From Micractinium sp. NFX-FRZ (taxonomy: Eukaryota; Chlorophyta; Trebouxiophyceae; Chlorellales; Chlorellaceae), in the NCBI GenBank assembly GCA_029339195.1, contig JAPTJF010000004.1:62001-126000 (forward strand): a DNA stretch of 64,000 bases, written 5' to 3'. This document shows positions 9,940 through 22,800 of the stretch, piece after piece (positions within the stretch are counted from its first letter, which is position 1; each line of letters opens with the position of its first letter). The translations under genes were made by a program, and so were the position numbers. A model generated the notes under the pieces. That model was not told where the DNA came from and did no database searches. It saw nothing but the letters and a program-made list of their open reading frames with translations.

Positions 9940-12900
9940 ATGGACTTGCCGCAGTCGGTGCTGTTGGCTGCCGCCCTGGGGGTTCTGGTGCTGCTGACCG
10001 GCACGCATTTTCCTGGCAGTGGTACCAGGGAGACGCAATTGGCGGCAGGCGCAGCGCAGCAGCAAGCTGTCGGCATCCGGCTACCGCCGCCGCCGCCGGT
10101 ACTGCCGTCGCCGCAGCGGTGCCAGCTCGACGTCGGCGCCTCCCCCTGGGTGCACCACTGCCAGCGGCTGCAGCGCGTGTGCCTAGACCAGTCAACGATC
10201 ATCCTGTACGACGACCAGTATCAGGAGCTTGACGGGCGGGTGGCGGGGGCGCTCCCGGAGCTGCTCGTGTCGACGAACAAGGCACGTGGGTGCTGCGCAA
10301 GCGGGGGGGAGGGGGAACAGTGAGTGCTGGGCGCGCTGCCACAAACCCCTGTCTCTATACCCCCTACAGCTCGCCCCCACTGACCCCCGGCGGGGCTGTT
10401 GATGTAGCGCTGCCGGCTGCTGCCGCCATGTGCACCCCCTCTGGTGCCCTCCTGCGGAGCTGCTGTGCCTTGTGCTGACGGTGGGTGACCTGTCCTGGTA
10501 CAACCTGCGTCCTGGCTGCAGGTCTTTGCCTGGCCTTGGCGCGGCAGGCAGGCGGGTGCCAACGCCAGCGTCGCTGCACAGGCTCCGACGGTGGCGGCAG
10601 CGGCAGCAGGCGGGCAGCACCAGGAGCGGCGGCGGGCTTATGAAGTTCAGGTGGGGGAGAGGTGTGAAAGCTGCCAACTTGCTGGGATGAGGTGCGGTGC
10701 GTGGTACCTCTGCAGTGCTTGTTGGCCCCACCTTGTCCTCTCTGTCCTCCACCACCTCTCCTCAACTTCCTTCCCAACCCCTGCTCCACACCCAAACGGA
10801 CTCCCGCCGACGCCTGGAGCCACGCCCCAGGGGCAGGCAGCAACTAGCCACCCTTCCCCCACCCCTTCATCCCTTCCTCTGCGCCTCCCCCCCGCCTGCC
10901 CACTGCAGGCAGACTACCGGCGACACTTGGAGCCGCCCCGGCTGCGGCCCGCCACCTCACAGGAGCCAGCAGCATACCTGCAGTTGCCTGTGTTCTCCAC
11001 CTGCACCGTGCCGGTGGTGCTTGCCGCCACCTGGCGCAACAACTTGGGGCATGTCATGGGTGGGTGGGTGGGTGGGGGTGGGCAGGTGGTCGACTGGGTG
11101 GGTGCAGCCAGGGGAGGTGAAGGAAGGGCGGGTGCAGCCAGGGGAGGTGAAGGAAGGGCGGTTTGCTGCCGTGGTGGCGAGACATGGCGGGACATGCAAT
11201 GGCATTGCTGGTTCCATGCGGCCGACGCCCAGCTGCCAGCCATGCCCTTCCTACAGTTGGCTCCCAATGTCTCCTGCCCCCTTTCTCCCACCCACCCACT
11301 CATCCATCATCATGCCTCTGCCTGCCCTCCTCCCCCGCCCCTCCCAACCACAGAAAACTCGGCTATGTGGTTTGCCATGGCACGCCGCACGCCCTGGAGG
11401 CAGCACCTGAAGCCAGTGGTGCTCACCCCCGATGGGCTGGGCCTGAGCCCACATGAAGCCCACCTGTTGCCCGCGCTGAGCCCGCTGAGCATGCAAAGCC
11501 TGGCGGACGTCAGCGCGCGGCTGCCGCCGGGGCACGGGCCGGGCAGCGTGCTGGGCGCGCAGGTGCGGCAGGGGTGTGGGGGTGGGGGGGGCGCATGAGG
11601 GCAGAGAGGAGGAGGGCAGGCATGCAAGTTCGAGCAAGGGCATGCAAGTTCGTGCAAGGGCATGCAAGTTCGTGCAAATTGTGTTTGGGCTGCCCGTCTG
11701 CATCCAAGTGCCGCACCACTTTGCAGGTGTTGGATCAACACAGCTGCAAGCTCTCTGCCGGCCTGCATGCACGCCTGCCCAGACTGCCCTCCTGATCGCA
11801 GCACCTCCAACCGGTCCAACCCCCGCTGCCTGCCTCCACGCCTCCCTTTGCAGCAGGGCGGTGCTCCCGCCAGCTTTGAGGGCGGTGAGCAGCGCTGCTT
11901 CCAGGACCTGCTGTTCTGTGGGCAGAAGATTGGCTTGAGCCGAGGCGCGGCCCCCATTGATTCAGCCCTTGCAGAGGGCGTCCCTCGGGAGCTGTTTGCC
12001 TGGGGGCAGGAAGTGGTGCGGCATGTGCAGCAGCAGGCGCAGCAGGCGCAGCAGCAGCAGCCAACAGAGCAGGCGCAGCAGCAGCGAAAACAGCAGCAGA
12101 GGCAGCAGCCATCACTGTCGCCAGGCGTGCAAGCGCCAAGCGACAGCAGCAGCGGCACTGGCGGGCGGCGCCTAAAGGTCTTGTTCCTGAAGCGGGGGGG
12201 TGAGGAACGGCAGCTGCTGAATGCAGAGGTACTGCTGGAGCGCTGCAACAGCTGGCGGTACCGCCCGCCTGGCGGGAGAGCCCTGGTCACGGCGGACTGC
12301 CGGCAGGTGCGGTGGGAGCAGGCAGGGGGAGGGGTAGGGGGACTGGGGAGCTGAGTGGGCATCCCATTGTGCTCATGCGCCTCTGCGCTGGGGCCACCGC
12401 CCCCCAAGGCTAGGCCGTGGTTGGCATGCTGCTGCTCCTCATGAGGATGGTGGGCTAGGTGGCGGTGAATGAAGGGTGTAAGATGCCGCTATCCACCCCT
12501 TGAAAGCATGTCTCTGCCGTGTGCCGCTGCACGTGCCAAATCATCATGATGCTGCATGATGCTGCCTCTGCTGCCCCGCAGGTCTCCACTCCCGACCTGG
12601 CAGCGGGGGTGGCGGCAGCGCAGGAGGCAGACGTCTTGGTGGGCATCCACGGTTAGTGAGCCTTCCTACAAATGTTGGGCAGGCATCCCGCCTGCGCGGT
12701 CTCCAGGAAGGGCAGACAGCCGCGCAGCAGTCGCTTAATTTAAATGCAGCTGAGCCCTGCATGCACTCGCTTCCCCACTTTCACCCGCCCAACCACCAGG
12801 CGCCAACATGGCCAACAGCTGGATGACGCACCCTCCCCCTCCGTCTTCCTTGACCGCCTGCCACGTCACCCTGCCACGTCACCATCCCCCCCTTCCCCGC

Positions 12901-13749
12901 AGGCGCCAACATGGGCAACAGCTGGATGATGCGGCCAGGCAGCAGCAGCATTGAAGTCATGCCCTACCAGTGGGTCACTCGCCCGGGGTCCGGCACGCTC
13001 AGCGTCTTTAATGCACACGTGAGAGCCGCGCTTGCCTCCCGCTGCCCGCCAAGCTGCCCGCACTGCAGCACGCCAGCCCTGTGCCATCATCGCCTGGCTA
13101 CCACGCCCCTGCCTGCCCCACACAGGCCGGTGCAAGGTGTTGCGCAGGATGGGGCAGGGCAGCAGCCAGCTGTGCTCTGCTATGCATAGCGTATGCGCCC
13201 GGGTTGTTGTCACGTCATACGGTGCTCGAGCAACACCTCTCTGCCGCTGACCGCCCCGCCTGCCCCCTGTGCTGCCCCCTGGCGCTGCCCTTCGCCCACC
13301 TGACCGTCCCGCCTGCCTCGTTTGCTGCGCCTTGGTGCTGGCCTTCGCCCGCGTGATCGCCTCACCTGTCCCCTGTGCTGCCCCCCCGGTGCTGCGCTTC
13401 GCCCACCCGACCGCCCCGCCTGCCCCTGTGCTGCCCCCTGGTGCTGCAGGACCCCACCTCCCAGCTGCTGTGGTGGGTGCTGGTCGTGTGTGACCCCGCC
13501 CTGTCCACCCCCGGCCCCTTGGAGGCCCGGCGTGAGGGCGACAGAAAGTGGTGGCCACGCGACCGCAGCGTGCACCTGCCGTGGGCGGCGGTGGAGGCGG
13601 CGCTTGCGCAGGTGGTGGCGGCGGGCGGGGACCGGCAGCGGTACTTGCAGGACTGGTACGCAACCAAGAAGCACCGGTTCAGCGTGGGGGCGCGGGGCGT
13701 GGCGGCGCAGGGTGGCGCCGAGCGTGCCGAGTGTCCCGAGTTGGGATGA
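9940..13749 (+). CDS. Glycosyltransferase family 61 (DUF563) type II membrane protein
   Basis: Exons: 9940-10281, 10522-10650, 10909-11059, 11354-11562, 11854-12306, 12582-12651, 12903-13018, 13450-13749; phases close, 589 residues. Residues 6-22 (VLLAAALGVLVLLTGTH) form a single signal-anchor helix, as in Golgi type II transferases. Later parts show VPVVLAATWRNNLGH, which starts the GT61 catalytic domain, and DVLVGIHGANMGNSWMMRPG followed by SSSIEVMPYQW (residues about 445-475), the GT61 hallmark that binds the nucleotide sugar. Plant and animal members transfer xylose, arabinose or GlcNAc to glycans or proteins; the acceptor here is unknown. A Gln-rich insert lies at about residues 335-365. 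Intron 1 appears to use GC (AAG|GCACGT) as its 5' splice site. Intron 6 holds a second copy of the exon 7 start. Confidence 0.9.
11100..11160 (+). repeat. 30-bp direct repeat, two copies, in GT61 intron 3
   Basis: The unit GGTGCAGCCAGGGGAGGTGA plus ten bases occurs twice in a row without change. Confidence 0.8.
11618..11682 (+). repeat. ~20-bp tandem repeat, three copies, in GT61 intron 4
   Basis: The unit GGGCATGCAAGTTCGTGCAA is repeated with one or two changes. Confidence 0.8.
13235..13449 (+). repeat. Minisatellite of ~55-60 bp units filling the end of GT61 intron 7
   Basis: Four diverged units share GACCGxCCCGCCTGCC, TGTGCTGCCCCC and CTTCGCCC blocks. The last unit ends with CTGGTGCTGCAG, which is the acceptor of the final exon, so the repeats include acceptor-like sequence. 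Confidence 0.75.
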
Positions 13750-14785
13750 GCGCCCCTGTGCGCCTGGAGGGGCCAGTGGCACTTGACCCCGTGCCGAACT
13801 CTGTGCCGCTGCCTTTGCGGTGCATTTGCATTGTCTATTCATCCATTCCTGATTAGCGATTCATCCATTTTATGGTACTTCAGCTTCGACTCTGTTGTGA
13901 CACGGATCTATGAGCAGCACTCGCTTCAGCTCTGCAGCCTGCAGTGCTGCACGATCCAGCGGAAGAGGTGACCTGATGTGCAGCACCGGTGCAGCGCAGC
14001 GCTTGGCTTGCTGCCAAGCTCTTTTACACACCGGCCGTGGTTGGGTGGCCCAGAATTGTGCAGCCCAAGGGTCAGGGCCATGCAAGCTTCCCACTCTAGA
14101 ACATGGTTTACTGACAAAACATGCGTTCCTCCTTTCTGGACATTTCATCCCGACCATTTGGCCCAGGGGTGCCTATTCTCCTCCCAAATCCATTTCGGGT
14201 GCCCACAGACCCCCCCCCACCACACACACCCCATGGCGCACCTTGAGCCGGCCTGCCTCCTGCTCCTTGCGGCCACCGCCCTGCTGGCGTGACGCACAAG
14301 TGCCCCCCCCCCCCTTTAAGTGAGCCACCCCAGCCTTGCCCTCTCCACCCCACATAGCGCACTGCTGTTGTTTTCGACCCAGCCCCACTCACTCCAACAC
14401 TTTGCACACTTGAATCATCCCACGACCCTTGAGTTTGCAAAGGCCCCCACGCTGTGCAGTGCCGCCAAACCCCAAAACCCTCACCCTGCACGTCCTGCCG
14501 CTCCCTCTCTGTATTGTAAAATTAGCTTCCGTCTCTCTTGTGGATTTTTGAGGCTTCGTTGACATGCAGCGGTGCAGGGTACCCTCCCCAGGGAGGCAGC
14601 CAGGACTGCTCACAACGCCGGGTGCAGGATGGGGTCACATGATCACATGGCAGTGAGGGGTGTGGGGCAACTTTGGGGTCAGGGGGAGTTGGGGGCGGGA
14701 GCAGCACTGACGTCCAAACCATTGGTTGAGCCAGAGGGTGCGGGAAAAGCGTTGCAATGACTCTTTCGGTACAGACCTGCCCAGC
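13750..14785. other. Convergent intergenic region (3' ends of GT61 and BET genes)
   Basis: Both neighbours end here, so it should contain two 3' UTRs. It is AT-richer from about 13830 to 13930 and 14510 to 14560. A TGTAA word, the usual green-algal polyadenylation signal, lies on the plus strand near 14515; use by GT61 is unproven. No gene was recognised. Confidence 0.4.
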
Positions 14786-17700
14786 TCAGCTCCTGGGCTG
14801 CTGCTGCTGCTGCTGCTGGGCCGCGGGCTTGGCAGCGCTGCCCCCCTGCGCCGCCGCCGTCTGCGTCTTGTGTGCCTGGCTCAGCAGGCCGTGCATTTGG
14901 GACAAAAACTTGTGCTGCTCAGCTGTGGCAGAAGCCACGGCTGCCATCTGAGCAGGGGTGGGCAGCGGGCCACCTGCAGGGGCGCCACCCGGGCCTGGCT
15001 TGGCCGCCGCCGCCGCCGCCGCCGCTGGTGCTGCCCCCGCTGTTGCTGGCAGGCCCAGCGGCGGTATGGGTTTGTTGCTCCCCACCACCGCAGCCGCGCC
15101 CTGCTTGGGCGGCGCCTGCTGCTGCTGCCGCTGTGGTGCCGCTGCCGCCGGCGACGCGCCTGCCGCCGCTGCCCCTGCCCCCGCCGCCGGGCCGAGAGGC
15201 TTGGGGGCCACTGCCGACCCGGCGGGCGGCAGCATTGGTGCCACCATGCCTGCTGCCGCTGCTGCCGCAGCCGCCACCTCCTCTGGCGTTAGCGTGGAGG
15301 GGAGGTGGCCGGCATCACTCAGAAGATCTGCCACAGGCCTTCTGCTCCCCTTGCCTGTTCGGATGCCCCCCGCCGGCTGCACCGGCTGCCCAGGCAGCTG
15401 CGCGGGCGGCGGCTGCTGCCAGGCATGCACCTGAGGCTCCTGCTTCACCTGCACATCCTGCTGCTGCTGCTGGAGGCCAGGCACGGCTGCAGGCGTGGCG
15501 ACGCCGCCACCCGACTGCCGCCGCAGCCGCTTGCTGCCGCGGGGCGGCCGGTACGGCCGCAGCCCTGCACCCAGCAGCAGCTGCGGCCAGCTGACGCTTG
15601 CACCTGGCCCCGGCTTGCCGCGCTGCTTGGCCTCAGCCTCTGCCGCCTCGCACGCGCGCACAAAGCTCTGCACAATGGGGGGAGGACGGCCAAGGGTGCC
15701 ATGGCGCAGGGGCAGTGCTGCTCAGCGCCGCTCCGGCTGCTGCACACCTTGCACGGGCAAACACATGCGTCCACACACAACACGTGTCGCATACAATGCC
15801 CACAGAACATGCGGGCACGCCAGACCGCCCACGCTGGCCCGCCGGGCCTGTAAAAACATCCATTCACACTTGCATCTGCCTGGGGCCGACGGCGCCCCGC
15901 CCTCTACGCCCCTCCCGCCACCACCGACACCCAGGCAGCTGGACCCTCCACACCCAGCCAGCCAGTCACCTGCATCTGCCGCAGGCTGAGCGCGTCCAGG
16001 GCATCCAGGTCGAACCCAAAGTCGTCGTAGGCCTGCAGGCCGGGGTGGTGCGCCAGCACCAGCCCCATGGCAGCCTCAAACTGCTCCTGGGGCATCGCCG
16101 TGAGAGCGCGCACGAGAGCCTCCTGCAGCGTCGGCATTGAGGGGGGCAGGGGGAGATATTGGCCAGCAGATGGCATCAACACGGTGCCCGCCGTTGACTG
16201 TTCCTGGGCGGCAAGAAAGCGCACAGGTCGGCTGGGGCCTCCACCGATGGCGTTGGACTCAAACGTGGCAGCGTAAAGTAGAGACCTTTCATCTTAAAAC
16301 ATCCACTCACCTTCTCCTCGCGGCTCACGGGCTTGCAGAGCGCAGCGGCAGCGCTGCGTGCATCCAGGATGCAGGCCGACACCTCATCAATGTACTTGAT
16401 GAGCACCTGCGTGCCAGGTCAAAAAGGGAGGGAGAGCGCCAGGTCAGCACGGGGAGCGCCAGGTCATGCGGGAAAGGGCAGGCTGAATGAGATCGCAGGT
16501 TCGGTGGGAGGGATGCGTGCTGGCTGGACAGCCAGGGCCATCATCCTGCGACACCACTCCTGCCGGCTGCACAGGCCTGACCGCTTGCACCGCCCTGCTC
16601 CTTGCCGTGCGCCTCCTTCCCCTTTTCGTGCACGCACACATGTCTCCCAGCGCAGTGCGGCTCAAGTGCCTCCTTAATGCCCTTGCCGTGCGCCTCCTCC
16701 CATTCCCCTCCCCACAACCGTGTTCAATCCATTGCCCTGCATCCTCACCGCGCAGTGCTGCTCCAGCGCCCTCCCCCAAATCCTTGCCATGCGCCTCCGC
16801 CTCCTCCCCCCACCCTCCCCACAACCTGTGCATTCATCCACCCCATATCCTCACCGCGCAGTGCTGCTCCAGCGCCTCCCCCGAGTCCTTGCCGTGTGCC
16901 TCCTGGTGCCGCCGCCGCACCTCCTCCCGCTGCGCCACCGTCACCGCCGACTCCTCCAGCACGCGTGGTGCCACGCTGGCGCTGTACCGCTCCTCAAACC
17001 GCTCCTGGAGGCGGTTTATAGTGTGAGGGGCAGAGGGGAGGGCATGAGTGGGAAGGGGAGATGCGGGGACACGGGAGTAGGTGGGGAGAAACTGTGGGAT
17101 GGGCAGAGTGTGAGGGAGTGCGGAAGTGCGGAGAGCGAGCAGGCGAGCGGCGCAGCGCTGGCGGGAGCATGGGTGGCAGGGTGGGCTCGTTGCCGCCGCA
17201 TCGGCTGCCACCTAGACTACACGCCACCGCTACTCTCCTTCCCCAACCCCCAAACCCTCACTCATAAGCCCTGAACCCTGGCCCCACCTGCAGCGTGTTG
17301 GCCATCACGTGCACGTCGCTCCCCGGCTTGTTGTACAGCCGCGCATTGTCAAACACGAGGCGCACGTCGGAGAGGAACTCGTCGGGGTGTCGGTAGCCGC
17401 CGCCCGAGATGCCTGCTGGGCCGGGGGGGGCGGGTGGAAAGCAGGCAGTCGTCAGGCACCAGGCAAAGTTTAGGCAGAGAGTCTGTAACAGCCAATGCCA
17501 AGGACTGAAGCTCAGACACACGCTTGTCGGGTGGCAGTCGCCCCTGCCGGCAATGCCTGGTTGCGAAAGGGGAGGGATGGGACAGCAAAGGGGGCAGAGG
17601 AGAGGAACATGTGATGCGGGGGAGAAGGCGGGTGGTGGGCCTGGAATTGGGGACTCGTTCTGCCAGGAGCTTGTTGGTTGGAAGACCGTAACCCCACCCC

Positions 17701-19357
17701 AACCTTGCCCCCTCTGCCCACCCCATGTCTCCCCAGCGCCCCTCCCTGCCGCACACCTGCATCGATCTTGCGCTTGATGGTGCCAAAGTCCATGGGCTTG
17801 GTGACGGTCAATGCATAGTCTGGGTACTGGATGAGGTCGACAGGAGCGTTGAAGGGCCAGGACCACTGCAGGAGTGGGGAAGGGGAAGAGGCACACGACA
17901 GGCGCCGGTGACTGGAAGGTCGGTGCCTGTGCAATGCAGCGCTACATGGCAGGGCAGAAATCGAGGGTCGTCCTGTGCCGCTTTGAGCTGCACCTTGTGC
18001 GCCTGATGTGCCCCCTCATCATCACGCAGTGGTTCGCCAGGCAGGCTGGCAGGCAGGCACCACGACATGCCAGGGAAAGCAACAACGGGACCCAAGTCTC
18101 CCCTGGCCGGGCAGTGCTGACATTAACAACCACACACAGCTGACGTACCTTGTGTGCCGTGATGTGCCCCAGCGTCTTCTTGCAGTGGTTGGCCAGCAGG
18201 TCGGTCAGCCGCCGGCGCCGCATCCCCTCCAGCTGCAGGCGGAGCGGGGAAGGGAGGGCGGGCAGGGCGGGCAGGTGAGGGCAGGGCGAAGGCAGGCTTT
18301 GACTGGAGAGGGCGGGGAGCAAGGGGCAGGTGTGTGGGAGGGAGGCAGGGCGCAGTACAGGACAGCGTGGCAGCACAGCAGTGCAGGACAGCAGCATGAT
18401 GCAGAACAGCAGCCTCCAGGGCAAGCTTGCCGAAGCCCTCAGGGGGCAGCGGCTGGCTGGCTTGGCTCCCGCTTCGGCTGGATGCCCATGCTCCCTACTC
18501 TCTGTCTGGTGTTCCGCCTCTGGCACCTCACTCAACCCCCTCGCCCACGACCTTGCAGCCTGCAAGGAGCGGCCTGTCCTTCAAGCAGCACCACAAGCAC
18601 CCAAACTGGCAACAGAGGAGTGCGCCCTCATCCCACCTGCAGCCGCTCCCCCTCGGGCAGATCGCTCAGCGACGGCAGCGGCACCTCCATCTCGCTGCGC
18701 ACCCGCTCCACCTGCGCAGGTGAGCAAACCAGTGTGTCTCGTGACGCTTGATTGAGGTGCAAACCTGCAGTGTTGCTCCGGCTTGTGTGCTGCTGCAATT
18801 CAGGCGGCTTCCTTGCCGAGCATCCCATGCAGCACCTCACACGCATTCGGCAGCTGTTGCCCAAGAATGCTGCTCGGCAGCACCTGCCTGCGCTCGCCTC
18901 GGTACGTCCTTCCCCCTCGCCCCCAACCCCCAACCTCCATACAGCACCCACGCACCTCGCGTGCCAGGAACTCCACATCAGTGCTGATGTCAGCCAGGCG
19001 GTGTGCCAGGTCCCACCGCCGCTTCCCTTCCTGCTCGCGCTCCCAGTGCTCGCGCCGCCGCTTGCGCTGCGCAGCCTCCTCAGCAGTCAGCGCCGCCTGC
19101 GGCTGACCGCCGGCAAGTGCCTCCTCTTCGTCCTCGCTGCTGCCAGGCAGCAGCGGCTCAGGCAGCAGCGGGGAGCCGCCTTCGGGGAGCTCCTGCGGCG
19201 GCGGGACGGGCTCGGCGGCCGCTGCGCCACCGCCGCCGCCGGCCTGCTGCTGCCCCTGCTGCTTTGCTGCGCTGCTGGGTGGCGCCCCGGATGCTGCTCC
19301 TCCCGCTGGCTGCGCCTGCGCGCCTGAGGGCTCGCCCTGCGGGGGTGCGGGCCCCAT
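14786..19357 (-). CDS. BET-family transcription factor: bromodomain plus NET domain (plant GTE type)
   Basis: Exons on the minus strand: 19357-18956, 18711-18637, 18232-18149, 17865-17757, 17412-17288, 17004-16855, 16406-16311, 16203-15970, 15667-14786; phases close, 718 residues. The bromodomain spans about residues 188-275: WPFNAP, then DYALTVTKPMDFGTIKRKI, then a helix ending DVRLVFDNARLYN, whose Asn is the acetyl-lysine-binding residue. The NET domain (about 365-425) ends YDDFGFDLDALDALSLRQMQ. This single-bromodomain-plus-NET layout is that of plant GTE proteins, which read acetylated histones in the nucleus and recruit transcription machinery. The N-terminal 100 residues and C-terminal 250 residues are Ala/Pro/Gln-rich and disordered, and include a basic KRLRRQ run near residue 450. 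Met at 19357 is preferred over an upstream in-frame Met because the extra residues look non-coding. Intron 6 carries two extra copies of the exon 6 end. Confidence 0.92.
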
Positions 19358-19872
19358 CTTTCGCGGAGGGCCTGGATGTGAGGCTGAGGTCTGCCTTATC
19401 ACGCTGCGCCAAGCTGTTGGAGCGGTTTGGCCGTCACAAGGGTTCAAGCCCGCACGCTGTCTCTCTCTGCCGGTGGGTCCCCTGCTGCAGCGCCCTGCGC
19501 GCTCGGATGGGCTTCTGGGCTCGGATCAAGTATGGCAGTGTTCCAAACAGCGTTCTAGCGCCCTAGTTGAGGTTTCTATTCCGTGACAGGGTGGCGTGCG
19601 CTGGCGAGGCGCCAAAGTTGTGAAACACAACTGAAAAGGAGCGGGCCACTGTTGTCAGGACCGGGCAGTCTTTGTTCGCGCTTAACGAACCGCCAATTGA
19701 GCGACAGCCTGCGGGGGTGCACAGAAGCCGTCTTCCCAAACTACTGCTGCATGCTGGCTGGCACTGTAAACACCGCCTAGCCGCGACCATTTCAAGTGAC
19801 CATACTTTAAACGGCGGGCACCAGGCCGGAGCAGCCGCCAAGTTTCGAGCGGAGCGGCGGCGGCACAGTGGC
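19358..19872. promoter_or_regulatory. Head-to-head promoter region between BET and RRN3 genes
   Basis: Only 515 bp separate the two start codons, so the genes must share or abut promoters. The region is less GC-rich than the genes and includes 19795-19815, a short AT-rich patch. No TATA box is clear. Confidence 0.6.
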
Positions 19873-22800
19873 ATGGCGGGTGAGCGGCGCTCTGTGCCCT
19901 TGGAGTAATCAGGGACATGTGATTGCATGCTGAGCTCTTACGCTCGCTCGAGCGCTGAGCACCGCCGCCTCGGCCCCGTCTTGTCTTTTCCTGCAGTCGC
20001 CCAGGCGGACGACCTGTTGCGGCAGTATGTGCAGGAGGCGCTGTCTTCAAAGGCCTCCGGCGGCAGCACCAAACTCTATGACCAGTGAGTTGTGCCGCCG
20101 CCGCCGCCAGAGCCCTAGCCGGGCCGGGCGGGAGCACCTGCAGCCCTGCGGTGGCGCTCCTCACCCCCCGTCCCTGCTGCATCGCACATCCACGCTGCTA
20201 GCTGGATGCACAACGTTCTCCCTCATTTTCCATGCCCCGCTTGCAGGCTCGTGAGCGAGGTGAAGCGGCTCAAAGGAGCGATGCGGGCGGGCGTGCCTGC
20301 CACCGCCGCCGCCGCGACCCCCGGCGACCCGGCCGCAGCGGATCAGCTAGTCGCGCTGCTGCGTGGGCTGGGCGCCTGCGTGTCGCTGGTGCAGGAGCGG
20401 AGGCACGAGGTGCTGCTGAAAGAGCTTCTAGACCTGCCGCTGTGGCAGGTGCCCCAGGTGGGTGCTGCGCGCGCTGGCGGGCATGGTTGCCTCATGTGTC
20501 ATTTGAGGGTGATTCGAGCACAGGATGCCAGTGCCTGGGCGTGTTTGCACTGATACGAAATCTGCTAGCCTGTGCGTGACGGCGCAAGTTTCGGTCATAT
20601 GCTTGCTTCGCAAATCAGACGAGGAGCGGCCGCCCTGCAGCCTTTCCTGTTGCATTGGGCTCTCCCCCCCTTGCATCGGCCTCTGCAGCCACCTGCGCCC
20701 CAGGCTGCCTTCCTGTTGTACCCTACCCCTTTCTCCGCCGCCCTGCCGGGCCCATTGCGCTGGATCCCCACCTCCCTCTCCCACATGCCCCGCCTTCAGC
20801 CGCCGCCCGCCTGCAGTCGCTGCGCCTCTCCCTGCTGGGTTGGGTTGGCGCCTGTTGGTTGCCAGTTCTCCCTCAACCCACTCCGACCTGCACTTTCCTC
20901 CTTTCCGCCCCGCAGGCGCTGCGCCTCGCCCTGCTGGACTGGGTGACACACGTGGTTGTGGCCAACGGCGGGCTGGTGCAGACCTGCCTGCAGACGATGG
21001 TCTACTCGCTGCTGCCTCCCCCCGGGCCGCCGCTGCCGGACCCAAACCCGGGGGAGGCGTGGCAGGCCAGCGAGGCGCAGGCGGCGGTGCAGGACGAGGT
21101 GCTGGCAGCTGCCGAGAAGGTGGGTGGGCACGATCCAGAGGCTTGGGAGGGGGTGCCTGCAAGCGCAGGGCATGACTGTGCACAGGCCAGTCACTGGGCT
21201 TGCAGCAGCCATGGCATGAGAAGTAGGAGTGCAAGCTTATGCTTCGTGAAATGCACGGAGAAGTAACAAGCGCAGCGGCATGATGCAGCTTGGGTGACTC
21301 TGTTGTCTGCCGAGCATGATTGTCGGCCTGGCTAGCCAGGTGACCGTGGGCAGCCTGCTGGTTCCATTCCTCCCTTGCCCGCGTGTGCATGCTCCTGCTT
21401 TGAGCACGAGCACCCCCGCCAGCACTGCTGCCACCGCCACCCCGGCAGGCGGCAGCACGGCTGCTCTCAAAACCTAAACCTAAACCGGTGGCTTGCGTGC
21501 GCTTCCTTCTACTCCATCGTGTGACACAGCACCCTGAAATGCCAGCTTTCTGGCAGAAGGGGCATCCTTACAGTTGCAGCTTGGAAGCCGCAAAGCTCGT
21601 GTGCATGCGGGTGCCAGCTTGGCATCTGCCCAGCTGAGGCTTAGCTCAGGCTGGCTGAAACGCCGGCTTGAAGCAGTGACCAACCAGCGGAGCAGCTATT
21701 GCTGGCACCCGCCCAGTTGCCCACGTCATGCGGGCGCCCGAACACGGCCTTGTGCGCATTGGCGCATGCGGTGCGACGCGACCCTGAGGCCCCTCCCTTT
21801 GTGCCGCTCCGGCGCCGGATCGGGACACAAGCTTGAGGCCCCGCCCTGACCCCAGTCTAGGTAGAGACTCGCAGGCTGCGCTCATATGGCTGCCCCCTCC
21901 TCCCAAGCCGCCCTTACCTGTGGCAAGGGAGTTGAGGGGGGGCGGCGGACTGCAGACGCCGCTGTAGCTCTGCCTGCGGTATAGCTTGCAAGCGGCACCT
22001 GCTCGACTTGCGTCGCGACCCTGGCATCAGGGCCAGCAGGGCAGCGCATGCACGCTCCTTGCACCCTCGCTCCCGCCTCCCGAACCCCCAGCCCCTGCTT
22101 CCATGCCCAGCTTAAGCCGCCAACCCGAGCCAGCCCCTCTGCCCCCTCACGCCCTCTCACGCTGTCCTCCCCGCCCCTCCCCTCCCTCCTCCTGCCTCCC
22201 CCGCAATGTGACAGGTGCTGGTGCTGGTTCCCACCGCCGGCTCCCGCCTGCTGCCCCTGCTGCTCTCCAACTTCCCCCACAAGCTGCGGGACCGCAACAC
22301 GCAGTGCCTCTACCTGCGGGCGGCCTTCTTGCTGGCGGAGGGCGCCGCGGGGGGCGGCATCCGCGAGGGCGTGCTGGCCGGCGTGCTGGAGCACTTGATC
22401 GGGGTGGACGTGGAGATACGGTGGGTGTGGGTGTGGGCGTGGGCGTGGGTGGGTGCGTGCGTGGTCGTGTATGTGCGTCAGAGGAGGGCGCGTGCTGGGC
22501 ACGGCGGGGTTGGGCGCCTGGCTGGGGCAGGCGGTGCCATTTGGTAGGTGTTGGTGGTGGTGGGTGGGATGGCGCGTCGTGGTTGGTGCGCCATAATTGG
22601 TGGTGGCTTCTGGTGAGTGGGGATGTGTGTGCGGGTTTTGTGTGCGGGTTTTGTGTGCAGTCAAGTGTGGCATCTCTGTGCTGCGCTACGCTGTGCGCAC
22701 GCGCTGCTGCACTCACGCTGTGCCCGTCACGCCTCCCGTGCCATCCCTGTCGGTGGCCCTGCAGGTGGGAGGACATTGCTGAGGTGAAGGACGAGGCGGA

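Noticed and set aside
21468..21486. Interstitial telomere or chromosome-fusion scar
   Set aside because: Only about two and a half imperfect units in an intron; too short to support a fusion or telomere origin.
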